Positions 44,229 to 55,551 of a stretch of 64,000 nt of DNA are shown one piece after another. The stretch spans positions 1 to 64,000 of the forward strand of contig JALQPE010001981.1 of assembly GCA_030407315.1 (NCBI GenBank), given 5' to 3'. The stretch's first letter is position 1. Each line of letters opens with the position of its first letter. This DNA is from Asparagopsis taxiformis (Eukaryota; Rhodophyta; Florideophyceae; Bonnemaisoniales; Bonnemaisoniaceae). The notes beneath the pieces were generated by a model that did no database searches, was not told the DNA's origin, and saw only the letters and a program-made list of their open reading frames with translations. Position numbers and translations under genes: made by a program.

Positions 44229-45417
44229 TCAGACACAGTAGTGGTGGTAGAGATCTAGCTTCTGCTCCATCGGTGCGAATAGACCTTCATCGAGCACGTC
44301 AAACCAATGCTCACTGCTGTTGAAAATGATGTACGGCGCCATCAACTCTTCGAATCTGGAAAATTTTGCGGCGAAGGCCACATCGTTCCAAGCATGGTAT
44401 AGAACTTGAACCACGTAACAAGCTCGATTAGTGCTTTTCCGATGGGCTGGGACGCGTGCGGCTTCGTTCCCCTCTTCGGCCGCGTCGCCTATTCGGCGAC
44501 GCGGCAGGTTCTTGTTGTGATTTCGGATGATAGACAATGCTTGGAAATACATCAATACCTCGAACGTTTCCGGTGGAGCAAGAACGAAGGCGCTTGGTTC
44601 CCCGCGCTGCGGCGCCTGTAGTGGCGAAGGAAGCATGTTACATCCAATAAGGAAGGTCTGCGGCACGATCCCAGAAAGGATGCAGTGCTGAACCCATTGC
44701 CCGATACGCTCATCCTGTCTTGAAAACTCGGCAATGGGTAATGCCAGACGAACAATCTGCTTGGCTCGCTCAACGTTCATCTCTGCCATGACGATTTCGG
44801 CAACATCCGCCTCTACTCCAGCATTCTTCGAACGACCGCTGAAGGACATGCTGAGTCGACCTTGCAGCGCCACAAATTGTTCTTCCGTGACCTGCGCAAC
44901 CCAAGCGCCAAGGTCCGCGTATGCCCTATAAGAAAAGGAATATGTACCCCTGATATGCTTTAGATGAACCAATGATGTACGTGATATCTCTACTGTACGC
45001 AACAGATACTTCGCTGATGTCCGAGAGATGAGCGTATGGACATCTCCCGTCCATCATTGGTGTATCGCTATGCGGCCATCAGCTGAAGAGCAAATGTTCC
45101 TTATCCGTCCATCAGAGGAACACCATACATGTCATAGGTTCATCATGCGGCCATCTTTAGTACATCTTTAAGGCTTACTGGGATATGAAACCTCCCGGCT
45201 TGTCCGTCGAGTCTGCGAAACTTGAGTGGGCGAACAAATCCAGCAAGAGGCGGAGGAAGTCTTTGCCAGCGAGAGTAGTTTCGCGGGCGGCGCGACCTAC
45301 GTTTCGACGTGTACCCATGTCACTAGAATCCTCCCAAGGGCTAGCGGGTTCGCGCAGAATTGGCACGGTTGCGTCATCAACGATCGGATTGCTGTTGCGC
45401 CTGCGCTTATTCGTCAT
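44229..45417 (-). CDS. two-exon gene of unknown function
   Basis: Exon 1 is 45,417-45,179 and exon 2 is 44,925-44,229. The intron (253 bp) begins GTAAGC, right after CCCA, and ends TTTTCTTATAG. Splicing restores a Gln codon and keeps the frame, removing the TAA that the intron would supply. The product is about 311 aa: a basic head MTNKRRRNSNP, LAGKDFLRLLLDLFAHSSFA, then after the junction AYADLGAWVAQVTEEQFVAL and a mainly helical domain with WVQHCILSGIVPQTFLIGCN and VQVLYHAWNDVAFAAKFSRF. I do not recognise the family. It directly adjoins the GGCAGTA array and could be an accessory (DNA-binding) protein of that element; this is conjecture. Confidence 0.6.
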
Positions 45418-45848
45418 AATGGAATGAGTGGAAAATTCGGTACAGGATGGCGACCGCTCGGCGAGACAGTCAAATTTGACGACGTATCTCGTGACGTTTG
45501 CACTCTTTCGTGAGGAACACTGGTTGATATCGAACGGAACAGAGTATACGGGTACACAGCACTGGAAAGGTCTTGAAACTCGTAACCGGTGTAGGTAATA
45601 AGTTGTGACGGATACGTGGTAGAGGAAAAATTTTAAAAAGATTGTGATTCCCTGCCTTTGAGTGTTGTACTGCACTGCCGCCAGTCACATAGGTTGTCAC
45701 AGGTGCATCACGCTTACCAGGTGAGCGACATCCGGACGGCCACTGGACGTGCGGATGTCCAGCTCAGATGCATTGCTGGCCAGCCCAGAAATTCTACAAT
45801 TTCGGGCAGAAAAAATATTGCAAAAAACATCGATTTCGGCGGTCGATT

Positions 45849-45905
45849 GTGCCGTACGGCACACCCCCATCTCAAAAACATGTTCACATGTGCATGTTTT
45901 TGAGA
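45849..45905. repeat. hairpin plus palindrome, unit 5
   Basis: GTGCCGTACGGCAC at 45,849-45,862 and the 36-base hairpin at 45,870-45,905. Confidence 0.9.
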
Positions 45906-46236
45906 ATAGCCCAAATTTTAATTCAAATCAGGGTGTCTAATTTGGCCACAACGGCCCCAGGAACCGACCGCCGCCCCGAGTGGGGTCATCACTGGCTTCT
46001 GTAAGCACTAACTGTAAGGCTAAATGGCGTCTCACGAAGGGTCGATTTCAGGCTCAATACGCCAGGGACAGGTCTTCGTCCTTGTTCCATCATGGTCCTG
46101 CCCCACTCTCTCACGACCAACCTGAAATGGACGTCCGGTGGATGTCCAGCTCGATTGCACTGCTGGCCAGCCCAGAAATTCTAAAATTTCGGGCACAAAA
46201 AATCTTGCAAAAATCAACGATTTGGGCGGGTCGATT

Positions 46237-46293
46237 GTGCCGTACGGCACACCCCCATCTCAAAAACATGTTCACATGTGCATGTTTTTGAGA
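46237..46293. repeat. hairpin plus palindrome, unit 6
   Basis: GTGCCGTACGGCAC at 46,237-46,250 and the hairpin at 46,258-46,293. Confidence 0.9.
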
Positions 46294-46668
46294 ATAGCCC
46301 AAATTTTAACTCAAATCAGGGTGTTCCCCGGATAAAGGGGTGCTCGCAGCCGCCCCAAAAGCCGTCTAGCTTGGCAGCTGTAATTTTAACACATTACACA
46401 TCAAGGACACTGCCTGCTTCACGCCACCTCGTCAGGCTTCGAGAGCCCGACTCGGGCCCGTTCCGAACGGACACTCACATCTCGATTGCCTGTCTTGCAT
46501 TCCAGCGGTCACGATAGGTGTGTACCTAACAAAATTTCGTTTCTATTGTGTTATTATTTCCAGCGATTGGCGTTCACGACCATTCTTCAACGCAACGTGA
46601 AACCTACCATCCACATCACTCCAATACGTCAACGTCAACCATCTCTTTTCCTTTCCAACTCAACAACC

Positions 46669-49600
46669 ATGGCGGATACGCATTTCAGCAGTTTGTTTTC
46701 AACGGTTTGCGGCGATCAAGTGAGCGCGTCAGCGGAGTCGCGCGGACTCAAGCGCGGCGTCGATGTCAATTTGTTTGCGGACGTGGACGGTGCGGCTGTG
46801 CATATTGGGACGGCTTCGGTGAGCACTGCTGGTGGCGATGTTGGCCTTCCGCGCACGCTGCACAACCACAAGCTGCCGGAAACCGAGGAGGCCGACTACA
46901 TCGTCGTGCGCAACATTGCGACTAAGGACAAGTTCAAGGACCTCCCCTTCCCGTACATGTTTGATGGCGCCGAGGGACCGCCGGAGACGATGGGTGGAGC
47001 ATACGCTGCGGCGTTTTACCGTTGGGATATTCGGATGATGCGCCCCGCTGCAGAGGATGGCCCTAGCGACATTCGTACCCCTGCTGCAGCGTCAAACTTC
47101 AACGCAGCGACGAACCAGGCCAGCTCGGGACGGATGCCCAGTACCGGTCCGGCAGGCGAAATCACTGGTTCGGGGGGTACGAAGCATCCAGCACGCTCCG
47201 TCCCGGTTTCGGGAGGCACGAAGCGCCCTGCTCGCTCTGCCAGAGCCTCCAGTGGAGGCACGAAGCACCCTGCTCGCTCCAACGTCACCGAATCTACTAC
47301 GCAGGACGTAACCGAGGTGGACGACGAACCGGAGGTGGCGGAAAGCATTCGTGAGCAGCAGGGGACGCAAATTACGGTGCCCAAGTTTGTGACGTCGGAT
47401 TACGTCGGACAAGGAGCGACTGTGCTGGTGAGGCAGCTAGTGGAACCGGCCGTGACCCTTCGCGATGTGAAAGAAGACCACGTGGAGGACCTGCGCAACA
47501 ATATGTTGGCGGTGGGGTATGTGAGCTCTTCGCGTATCACTGTGACGGTGCTGAGGTCGCAAAACACGCATCTGTCCGCCGACACGCGTCTGTCCGCCGC
47601 CACGCGTCTGTTCCAGAATGGCAAATTCCATGCCAATGCGAACGTGACCGTGATCGACGGACTGCATCGTCTCAATGCTATGCATAGCATTGCGGATGAC
47701 TTCACGCGCCTCACCCGTATGCACACAACCAAGCTGCCACAGGACGCAAACCGCTTGCGCTGGGTTACTCAGCCTCTGGATGTGTACTACCTTCGCCGCA
47801 AGGACAACAGTGATCTTCACCCTCATGAGATCATCCACAAGAGTGCAGAGTCGAACAATAAGACTGGGACGCAACTGACGGAGCGCTCCCTGGTTCGAAT
47901 CTTGTCGTCCATCCAGCAGTTCATCCGTACGATTGCTGTTGCAAATAACGTGGAAAACGCTGGCGACTTGCGTAAGTCTGATGTCATCCGAACATTGTTC
48001 GAGGCGCAGTTCATGGGGATGATGAATTCAACGAACACGGCCCGGCGGTGGACGCGTTTGGCTATAGCAACGCTGAAGCATCCTGTTCTCGACGAAGTGT
48101 TGCGTGAGCTGAACAATTCTGAGCGCCGCAACGAGATTGGGATAACGCACCTGGACCACAAGATAGTGCGCGAGTTGCTGGAAGAAAACTTTGTCTTTGT
48201 CTTGCGTGGTCTTTCGGAGTACTTGAACCCTGCTCATGGTGGACGTCCGGATGGACGCTTTGACGTGAACGACTTCTATACATACGTCCGTCGCGTGACT
48301 GCAATCGCAAATTCTCTATACGCTGCGTATGGGCGCCCGAAGAGTATTATGCGCAAGTCATTTCTGAGCACAGAGATGGCAATTGGGTCGGTTAAGCAGC
48401 CGAAGGAGTTGCAATGGCATGTCACCAATGCCATTGCAATGTATAGAGGGGACGACCGGAGCAGTGAGGTTCGAATGCGACGGAGAACCACGCGTTTACA
48501 GGATTTGGAAACGAACTTGAAAGAGTTTTTCAATCCGACATTGAAGAAGAAGACTAAGGCTCGACGCAAACGCCGCCCTTCTGCTGCCAATGTGAGACTC
48601 ACTCACAAGAAGCAGCGGAATGTCGAACATGAGCCTGCTTCGCATGGCATTCGCCGCCGTTCACAGCGACTTCGCTCGACGGGGAGCACACGCCTCGAGG
48701 AAGAAGAGCCGGTTGTGGTACAACAATCCGCCGGGGAAGAAGAGCAGGCCGTTGTTGATAAACCCACCTATCAACAACAAGCCACTGTTTCCGGTGATGA
48801 GGGTGACGAAGACTCCGCCCGTTCCCCCGATTCTGCCGTTGAGATTGTCCCCCAAGATAACCAACGTGCTGGTGCGACTCCCTCCAACCAAGAATCTGTC
48901 CATACCGCTTCGGACGAGGAAGACAAACAGGGTGCAGACGAGGGCCAAGTCGAATGCAAGGGGGTCCGCGAAGTGACAATTACATTCACTGTTCCGGAAG
49001 GAGTGGAAGTCGATGAAGACGGTTACATCGTTCGTGACTCTCCTTCTGAACACGACCTCCTGTTCGACGACCGTATGCCATCTCTTCCTGAAGATTTCCA
49101 AGTCAAAGACCGAGCCGAAGGGCATCATCTGGCGCAGCGTCCCGCGGACGTCATCGCATCGGTGAGGGTTGGCTGTCTGCCCCCGATTGAGCTCAGGTTG
49201 TTATTGGAGAGTGTGGAAATCGATGAGGAGGGCAGAGAGGTGAGGTATTTGAAGCAAGTGGCGATGGACCCTGTGTTTGAGGGGCTGCATATTCCGGAAC
49301 AACATCGGGCTCGTCATCTTGTTTTGGAGATCGACACCATCTATCCGATGTTTTTCGCAGCGTGGAAGATGGCTGCCAAGGCGATGTGTGAGCCTACATC
49401 GACGTTTCTACCCTCGAGGCTGGACTTCGCTCAGGTTGCGCGAATGTCTACAAGCTGGAAGGATTCGTATGAGGCCGGCACTGGTATGGCGTACTTCCAC
49501 AATTGCCGAACGGAAATCAACGAGCGAGGGTATACGGTGATGCACAATTTCGCGGATGTAAGCTACCTCGATGCGTCGGACAAGTTCCCATTTGACTTGG

Positions 49601-50643
49601 GTCTCATGGAAGAAATTCCTAACCAGGAATTGTTTCGGTACTTTTTGGGAACGTGGGAGGGGGAGGAGATGCACAAGGACCCTGGGAACCGACAGCTGTG
49701 GAGTCCCATTGTCAATACAGGGGACGATGAAACAGATGAGAAGAACCGGAATGAGGGGAGGGCTCGCTTCACGTCTACGCGCCACTGCCTGGTTGACTAT
49801 GCCGAGAACGACGAGTTGCGTACCGACCGGTTCAAGTTTGTGACGCGACGAGCCCTGCTGGATGTGTGGTTCGGAATCCTTGTCCGGCTGATAGGGCTGG
49901 AGGAGTGCGGTTTACCGGGAGAAAAACTTGTCATGCCGGCATCTGGGGGACGGTTTTTGATAACGGGAAAGGGGTGTCCTCGGCAGGTCCCACACAATGA
50001 TTTCCCTGTTCCTCCTCGCGACCGCAAAGATCAACTTCCGGGTTACTTTGTTATTGCCAACGGAGATGACCCATTCCCTATCTGGGTGTGTCCAGGGTCC
50101 CACAAGTACGTCTTTTCCAAAGCGCTGGAATTAGATATGTACGCCAAGACGATGAAGCTGAAGAAGGTAATCGTTCCGCCACGTTCAGTCTTCATCGGTC
50201 ACGGCCATGTACAACATGCCGGGGCAGGGCATGTCGACAGAGTTGTGTCACACACGACAACGAGGTATCACACGTATTTCAGGAATGCGTCGTATCCGAT
50301 TCCCGACAATGTTTCGTTTGGTTTCATCAGGCGGTTGGGATTCGAAGAAGAAGTAATCGCCAATGCTCCGCGCCGGTCTGCCAGGCAAAGTCAACCGGCA
50401 CCTGTCAATGTTCGCCACAAGACAGTTGTTCCCATCCCGGTCAAGAAAGATCGTAGGCCGAAGACAGGGCAGCTCGGAATGATGCGGATGAAGACGACAG
50501 AACCTCGCAAGAGGAGAGCCCTCACACACGATGAACTACTAGTCTTGAGCTATTCAACTCCACAGTTGCCGGTAACGCCTATTCTGCCGGGAGATCCTGA
50601 ATATAGTGGGGACGAAGGGGAAGAACAATTTTCCGACGGCTAG
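46669..50643 (+). CDS. ParB-domain 2-oxoglutarate/Fe(II) dioxygenase, second locus
   Basis: The frame is open from 46,486; ATG 46,669 in ACCATGG context is the likely start, giving 1,324 aa. Residues 1-200 are variable, with repeated GGTKHPARS/GGTKRPARS-like units. The ParB/Srx-like part has VTLRDVKEDHVEDLRNNMLA and NVTVIDGLHRLNAMHS (about residue 328). A helical middle leads to a basic patch (KKKTKARRKRRPS), and an acidic, Gln-rich linker follows. The C-terminal dioxygenase has QVPHNDFPVPP (HxD, about residue 1,109), WVCPGSHKYVF, SVFIGHGHVQHAGAG (distal His) and SHTTTRYHTYF (Arg). The pattern resembles PhyH-like or other algal 2OG enzymes; the substrate is unknown. The tail has further basic motifs. 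It lies between direct copies of hairpin repeats. Confidence 0.75.
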   Translation: MADTHFSSLFSTVCGDQVSASAESRGLKRGVDVNLFADVDGAAVHIGTASVSTAGGDVGLPRTLHNHKLPETEEADYIVVRNIATKDKFKDLPFPYMFDGAEGPPETMGGAYAAAFYRWDIRMMRPAAEDGPSDIRTPAAASNFNAATNQASSGRMPSTGPAGEITGSGGTKHPARSVPVSGGTKRPARSARASSGGTKHPARSNVTESTTQDVTEVDDEPEVAESIREQQGTQITVPKFVTSDYVGQGATVLVRQLVEPAVTLRDVKEDHVEDLRNNMLAVGYVSSSRITVTVLRSQNTHLSADTRLSAATRLFQNGKFHANANVTVIDGLHRLNAMHSIADDFTRLTRMHTTKLPQDANRLRWVTQPLDVYYLRRKDNSDLHPHEIIHKSAESNNKTGTQLTERSLVRILSSIQQFIRTIAVANNVENAGDLRKSDVIRTLFEAQFMGMMNSTNTARRWTRLAIATLKHPVLDEVLRELNNSERRNEIGITHLDHKIVRELLEENFVFVLRGLSEYLNPAHGGRPDGRFDVNDFYTYVRRVTAIANSLYAAYGRPKSIMRKSFLSTEMAIGSVKQPKELQWHVTNAIAMYRGDDRSSEVRMRRRTTRLQDLETNLKEFFNPTLKKKTKARRKRRPSAANVRLTHKKQRNVEHEPASHGIRRRSQRLRSTGSTRLEEEEPVVVQQSAGEEEQAVVDKPTYQQQATVSGDEGDEDSARSPDSAVEIVPQDNQRAGATPSNQESVHTASDEEDKQGADEGQVECKGVREVTITFTVPEGVEVDEDGYIVRDSPSEHDLLFDDRMPSLPEDFQVKDRAEGHHLAQRPADVIASVRVGCLPPIELRLLLESVEIDEEGREVRYLKQVAMDPVFEGLHIPEQHRARHLVLEIDTIYPMFFAAWKMAAKAMCEPTSTFLPSRLDFAQVARMSTSWKDSYEAGTGMAYFHNCRTEINERGYTVMHNFADVSYLDASDKFPFDLGLMEEIPNQELFRYFLGTWEGEEMHKDPGNRQLWSPIVNTGDDETDEKNRNEGRARFTSTRHCLVDYAENDELRTDRFKFVTRRALLDVWFGILVRLIGLEECGLPGEKLVMPASGGRFLITGKGCPRQVPHNDFPVPPRDRKDQLPGYFVIANGDDPFPIWVCPGSHKYVFSKALELDMYAKTMKLKKVIVPPRSVFIGHGHVQHAGAGHVDRVVSHTTTRYHTYFRNASYPIPDNVSFGFIRRLGFEEEVIANAPRRSARQSQPAPVNVRHKTVVPIPVKKDRRPKTGQLGMMRMKTTEPRKRRALTHDELLVLSYSTPQLPVTPILPGDPEYSGDEGEEQFSDG

Positions 50644-50924
50644 ATAGCTCAACAACAACTACTTTGGTAAACAATTATCGAGAATATAATCATCTCCTTT
50701 ATCACTTTCAATCTATGAACCTACTATAATGTACTTCCGTTCCATGCTTTCAAACTAGATTGTCCATTCCTTCGTGGGTTGGAGCATGATTTCCAGGACG
50801 ATTCCCTCACATCTCTAGACTCGATGGTCTATGCTATAAATAGAAGAACAATTGGGTTTATACGTGCTTCATCGCCTACTTGCTTCCGGTAATGGGTGGA
50901 CGTGCACGATACACGAACAACCGG

Positions 50925-51479
50925 AAATGGACGTCCGGTGGATGTCCAGCTCAGATGCATTGCTGGCCAGCCCAGAAATTCTAAAATTTCGGGCACAAAA
51001 AATATTGCAAAAAACATCGATTTCGGCGGTCGATTGTGCCGTACGGCACACCCCCATCTCAAAAACATGTTCAAATGTGCATGTTTTTGAGAATAGCCCA
51101 AATTTTATTCAAATCAGGGTGTCTAATATGGCCACAACGGCCCCAAGAACCGGAGCCCCGCCCCGATCGGGGGCTATCACTGGCGTCTGTAAACACGAAC
51201 TGTAAGCCGGAACCGGCCGCCGCCCCGATCGGGGCTATCACTGGCTTCTATAAGCACTAACTGTAAGGCTAAATGGCGTCTCACGAAGGGTCGATTTCAG
51301 GCTCAACACGTCAGGGACAGGTCTTGGTCCTTTTTTCATCATGGTCCTGCCCCACTCTCTCACGACCAACCTGAACTGGACGTCCGGTGGATGTCCAGCT
51401 CGATTGCACTGCTGGCCAGCCCAGAAATTCTAAAATTTCCGAAAAATCAATTTGGTGGCCCAGCATCTCCTGTGCCGAA
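50925..51479. repeat. hairpin-bearing subterminal repeat, third direct copy
   Basis: It repeats the 45,728-46,120 unit, then a GGCCACAACGGCCCC / CGCCCCGATCGGGG segment twice, then another GCTGGCCAGCCCAGAAATTC start at 51,409 that leads into the left-arm block. It contains unit 7 of the hairpin module. Confidence 0.88.
51036..51092. repeat. hairpin plus palindrome, unit 7
   Basis: GTGCCGTACGGCAC at 51,036-51,049 and the hairpin at 51,057-51,092. The loop has one base change (CAAATG for CACATG) but the stem is intact. Confidence 0.9.
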
Positions 51480-52888
51480 AATTCCCGCACTCACTTCTGA
51501 TATACTATATCGTAGTAGTAGTAGTCTAGACGTGTTTCGCACTTGTACGCATCAGGGAAGGCTGCACGGAAGGTTGAGACTACGCTACTTGTGTACCGCG
51601 TCGTCTGAAATAGCGAGTAGTGTTTGTTGTATAGTTCTGGAGTATGCGTCTAGTGGTTTGTAAAGCTTGCAGAACGGGATAGGGATGTGGGTGGCCCTAT
51701 TTTATGAATACATGAGTACCAATATTCAGGGTTGACAAAGCGGAAAGCCATAGGCTCATACATGTTTGGGATTGCGTAGTGGAGAAAATATTTACATCGA
51801 AAATTTCTGTGGTATGAGGATGTGTTCTGTGAGGGGATGGAATCTTGGGATGGTACAGGGGGAGGTGGAAATGAATGTACGGAGTGCGGGTTTAGATTGG
51901 AGTGTGATTCGGAGAGGAGTGCCGACAAGCATATTATGGGGATTGGGGAGACGCTGCGGGGTGTTGGGGTAGTGAGGGCGGAGGAGGTGTTTAGGTGGGA
52001 CCGTAGGAGGGTGCAGTTGAAGGCCCCGAGAGAAGGGGGTTTTAGGAAAGTGAGGAGAAAGAGGGGGAGGGGGTGGCGTCTGTTCTGGCTGTGACGAGTG
52101 GGGATGTGATGGAGAAGAAGGGGGTTATTGTATTTGGGGAGGGGGGAGTGGGAGGAAGGGTGCGAAGTGGGGGTTGATATGTGTTTCAGAGCGGGGAGGT
52201 TTCTGGGGAGACGGCAGGGGAGCGGGAGCGTGGGCCGGTGGTGGTGGTGTATACGGTATCGAAGATGCGGATGGCGTGGGGGCATGGAGCAGCTGAGGGA
52301 GGGAGGGGTGGAGCAGGTCGGGTACGGGATGGGGAGTGAGAGGTTTTCGAAGAGTAAGCTGCAGGGGAAGTTTGTCGAGAGGGCGAAGGAGAGGGGTTGA
52401 AGGTAGAGGAGAGAGGGTATTGAAGAACAATACGTTGCAAAGGTGTTGGGGGAGAGCATGGTCGAGGAGATAGGGGGTGTTTTTCCCTATTCTGAGGTAG
52501 TATGAGGACTAGTTATACGAAATCTGTACGGTAGAGCAGAACAGTAGGTATGGAATGGAGGTGTGCACCGTGGAAGCGGGGATAGGTAGCTGAAAATGCG
52601 TGCTAGAGTGGTATTGGGGGTGTTTGAGGTACAGTACGGGGGAGGTGAGCACCAACTGGAAGGGGGTGTGAGCGAGAGGATGAAAAAATTAAAGACGAAA
52701 TTGGAGTCGACCGACAAGGAAAAATAGAGTGGTCGCCGTGATGGATGCGGACATCCATGTCGAGCACGGCGGCAGAAATTTCTGGGGTCGAAATTTTTGA
52801 ATTTCTGAACCGGCGCCCGTCCTAGGTTGACATAGACATGGTGGAAGTCCATCCCGAGGGGGACATCCGTGGTACTAGAAACAGTGAA
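51480..52888. repeat. inverted copy of the giant-element left arm
   Basis: Reverse-complement similarity to 8,211-9,529, with small indels. It ends at about 52,888, without the terminal TCTGTGTT segment. With the direct repeats it may form the right side of the element carrying the ParB-dioxygenase gene at 46.7-50.6 kb. Confidence 0.8.
51822..52094 (+). CDS. small ORF of left arm, second copy
   Basis: It contains NECTECGFRLECDSERSADK followed by HIMGIGETLRGVGVVRAEEV, matching the frame at 8,922-9,206. The C-terminus differs through a small indel. Function unknown; chance coding in purine-rich DNA remains possible. Confidence 0.25.
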   Translation: MFCEGMESWDGTGGGGNECTECGFRLECDSERSADKHIMGIGETLRGVGVVRAEEVFRWDRRRVQLKAPREGGFRKVRRKRGRGWRLFWL

Positions 52889-54082
52889 TAACACCACTTT
52901 CACGTATTTCAGACTGGTATTTTCAAAATGGACAAAAACCAAAATGTATTTTATTTGGATGAAATTAATGTCATTGGAAAGAGGAGAATCTGAGCTTTAC
53001 AGTGGTGTAGTTGGTGAATTAATTGGAAGCCGTGCTACTTAATTAGATGTTAATATTAAATTACTAGCTACGCGGGAGGAATAGAGATAATATCGGTGTA
53101 ATAAAGTATGACCGGTTTGGCATGGTGTACTGCATACCCTCTGGAGAGAGTTTCTGGCCGCACCACCATCACGTTTATGCGTTTTCATTCATTGATGAGA
53201 AATCCAAGCTATTAGTCCAGTGGTTTGACTCGATTTTGGAATTTATGCATTTATTTCTCATATGGCTATCTGCAATGCACTACACTGAAGTATTACTCTT
53301 TGGTGGCCGTGGCGATGTTGAATGAATAGGAGTGTCGATTTCTGACCGCTGGATAGTGATGAAAGTGGTGGTCAGAGAGTGGTAGAGGCGTGTTGGAGTG
53401 CTACTGTGACTCTAGAAGCCGTGGCAGTGCTTGTTGGGGCCTCCGTGAGTGACTGTAATGGTACATTCACAGCTAGCTGGGAATCAATTTAACCCTGGCG
53501 TATCACTGGTGAACATGAAGGGTTTTTTTCCCTTGCCTGCACGCATACCGCAAAGAAGCTGCAGCTCCAAAAGTCGAAACAAGATTGAGTACGGCCCACA
53601 TGAACACTGTTTGCAGCGCACAGAGTACGCTGTGACGTACCGTCACGTCAAGATGGACGTATAGTTTACGTCAGGCTTTCACTGTTTTATACGGATGTAA
53701 TTTGTCCAAGTGGCAGTTCACCAGGCATTACAGAGGATATTCATTTGTCTACAAGATAGCCGTCTGACATGGCATGTTTAAATTCACCTAGGTGCCGAGG
53801 CAACACTATATCTTGGCCAATGGAAGTATGAAAAATACCCACAATCATAACTATTTTGATTGGCTGATGTACTTGTGGAGGGCACCGGAGCTGTTTAGGG
53901 CCTGCCCAGCCATTACTGGGACTTTATGACGTCAACTGCAAAAGAATATATTCATCTGCGTGACACATACCGATGGGCCACATGAGAGCAGCGGCAAAAC
54001 TATAGAGCAAGGGTTGTGCTTGTGACACCGCTGGTTTGGCAAAACAATAAAATTCTGGAGTGCTGTAACAAACTAGATCCCT
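52889..54082. other. intergenic, no supported gene
   Basis: Two short frames (53,122-53,325 and 53,449-53,664) have no recognisable motif. The stretch is not similar to other parts of the window by eye and may be relatively unique host DNA between elements. Confidence 0.45.
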
Positions 54083-55483
54083 CTTAATTTCATGTTAGAT
54101 TGGCTAATTCAAAAGCGGAATGTCACCCATCAATCACGATTGCGATAAGAACACAACCACCAATAGAGTTGTTGGATATTTTTTCATACAAATTCATCAG
54201 ATCACAGAGTACTGTGTGCGTTGATCAATGCTCCCAACATATGGAATACTTGCAGGGCTCTACTGAAGCATACTGTAATTATTTTGCGTGATGTCATGCA
54301 TCATTGTAAATACAATCCGTCACTGCGAATCGTGGCTCTCGTTCTAGCGGAAAATATGAGGGAAAACTGCAGCGACATATTGGCGAATGGATTAAACTCC
54401 CAGGCATTAGGATGCTACTTTGAATCGAGGGCATTCCATTACATGCCATTGTTGTGAGTATAGCATTCACTCTTCGAAATTTTGCAGTCAATGGGAATCA
54501 TCAAATGGTGCAACAGTATCCTTTCCTAGTTGAAAAGGATCCTATCTACACTACGGCCACAATGTTTGCACGCATACAAATGCGTAATGCAATGATCGAG
54601 GCCATATAATGATGGAAATCTTCAAGCTGCAGCACTACGCTGGTTGTTACCGGCTACTATTCGACACCAATATATTTTTATAACGTATTGATAGTAGTTT
54701 GCAACGGAAGGAAACTAAGATGAAAGATGTGCCGGTGTATCTCATACAATTGCAAAAGCTCGCTTCAAATACCTTCCCAGCGCTCGAGCTTTCTGATGCT
54801 TCAAACACTCTGAAACCTGTCGCCAGCAACACTCATAAGGTTAGTTACATAGCAGAAATTTAATTGAACTGAACGAATGATCTATTGCTACTGCCTGTGA
54901 GCAGGTGCAGCTCCATAGTCTGCTAGCACTTACATGTTGCGTATGATTATCTCGACGCTATTTCATCTTGGAAAGCTGTAGTATGTATGAAAGCTGCTGT
55001 AACTACAACAGCTGATATAGATAGCTGACTATCTACCAAGTACTGAATCAGTACTGAAATTCAGCACGGCTACTAATCCTGTGAGAAAATCGTGTATACG
55101 ACTCTCACATGCATGCATGATAAAGGCACTTCCCTTCATCTCATTGATGATTCCCTCCATTAAATATTGATCACCATCTGATGCAGCAATTTGTACGCCA
55201 ACGCCACGATAGCATCGGCACCCCTTCCGGATCGGTTTGCACACAGTCGAAGCAGGTTCCTTCAACTTGGAGTTAACAGCTTGATAATAATTTATCATCT
55301 CCACGAACGCATGTTTGATTATCTCCGAGGGGACAGGCAGCGCGTCAATCCATGGAATCCAAATTTCTTTACATCGTCAATCAGTAGCTAGTGAAGTGAA
55401 TGGAAACTTTGGAAACAATTCTCGTTCCAGTATCACCAGATTATCGAATGGCACGCCAGAACAGCTCGGATGAAAACAGTATA
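54083..55483. repeat. terminal inverted repeat, left
   Basis: 1,401 bp, reverse complement of 62,600-64,000 with no indel. The one mismatch I saw is C at 55,341 against A at 62,742, equivalent to a CpG-to-TpG change. The inner edge is sharp at 55,483. Short frames inside are present identically in both repeats and show no domain. Confidence 0.95.
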
Positions 55484-55551
55484 CCTGGACGCAGAAAGTT
55501 CATGGAAATGTTCACAGTCGCTGTTTCCATAAATCTCACAGACCAGTGTGG

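Larger units (their letters stand above)
45720..46330. repeat. two direct copies of hairpin-bearing subterminal repeat
   Basis: Units at about 45,728-46,120 and 46,128-46,330 each start with a GGACGT/GGATGTCC word, then GCTGGCCAGCCCAGAAATTC. Each carries the palindrome and hairpin module (45,849-45,905 and 46,237-46,293). They resemble parts of the 1.69-kb inverted repeat and the block at 50,925-51,445, all in the same direction here. Confidence 0.9.

Noticed and set aside
46669..50643. Calling the dioxygenases TET/JBP proteins outright
   Set aside because: The HxD, His and Arg set is shared by many 2OG enzymes, and I cannot distinguish TET/JBP from PhyH-like families by eye.
53122..53664. 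Two short ORFs between elements
   Set aside because: No recognisable motif, no second copy and no splice signals that would join them.
54100..55391. Several short ORFs inside the terminal repeats
   Set aside because: They are identical in both repeats because the DNA is identical; they lack motifs and cannot be distinguished from chance frames.
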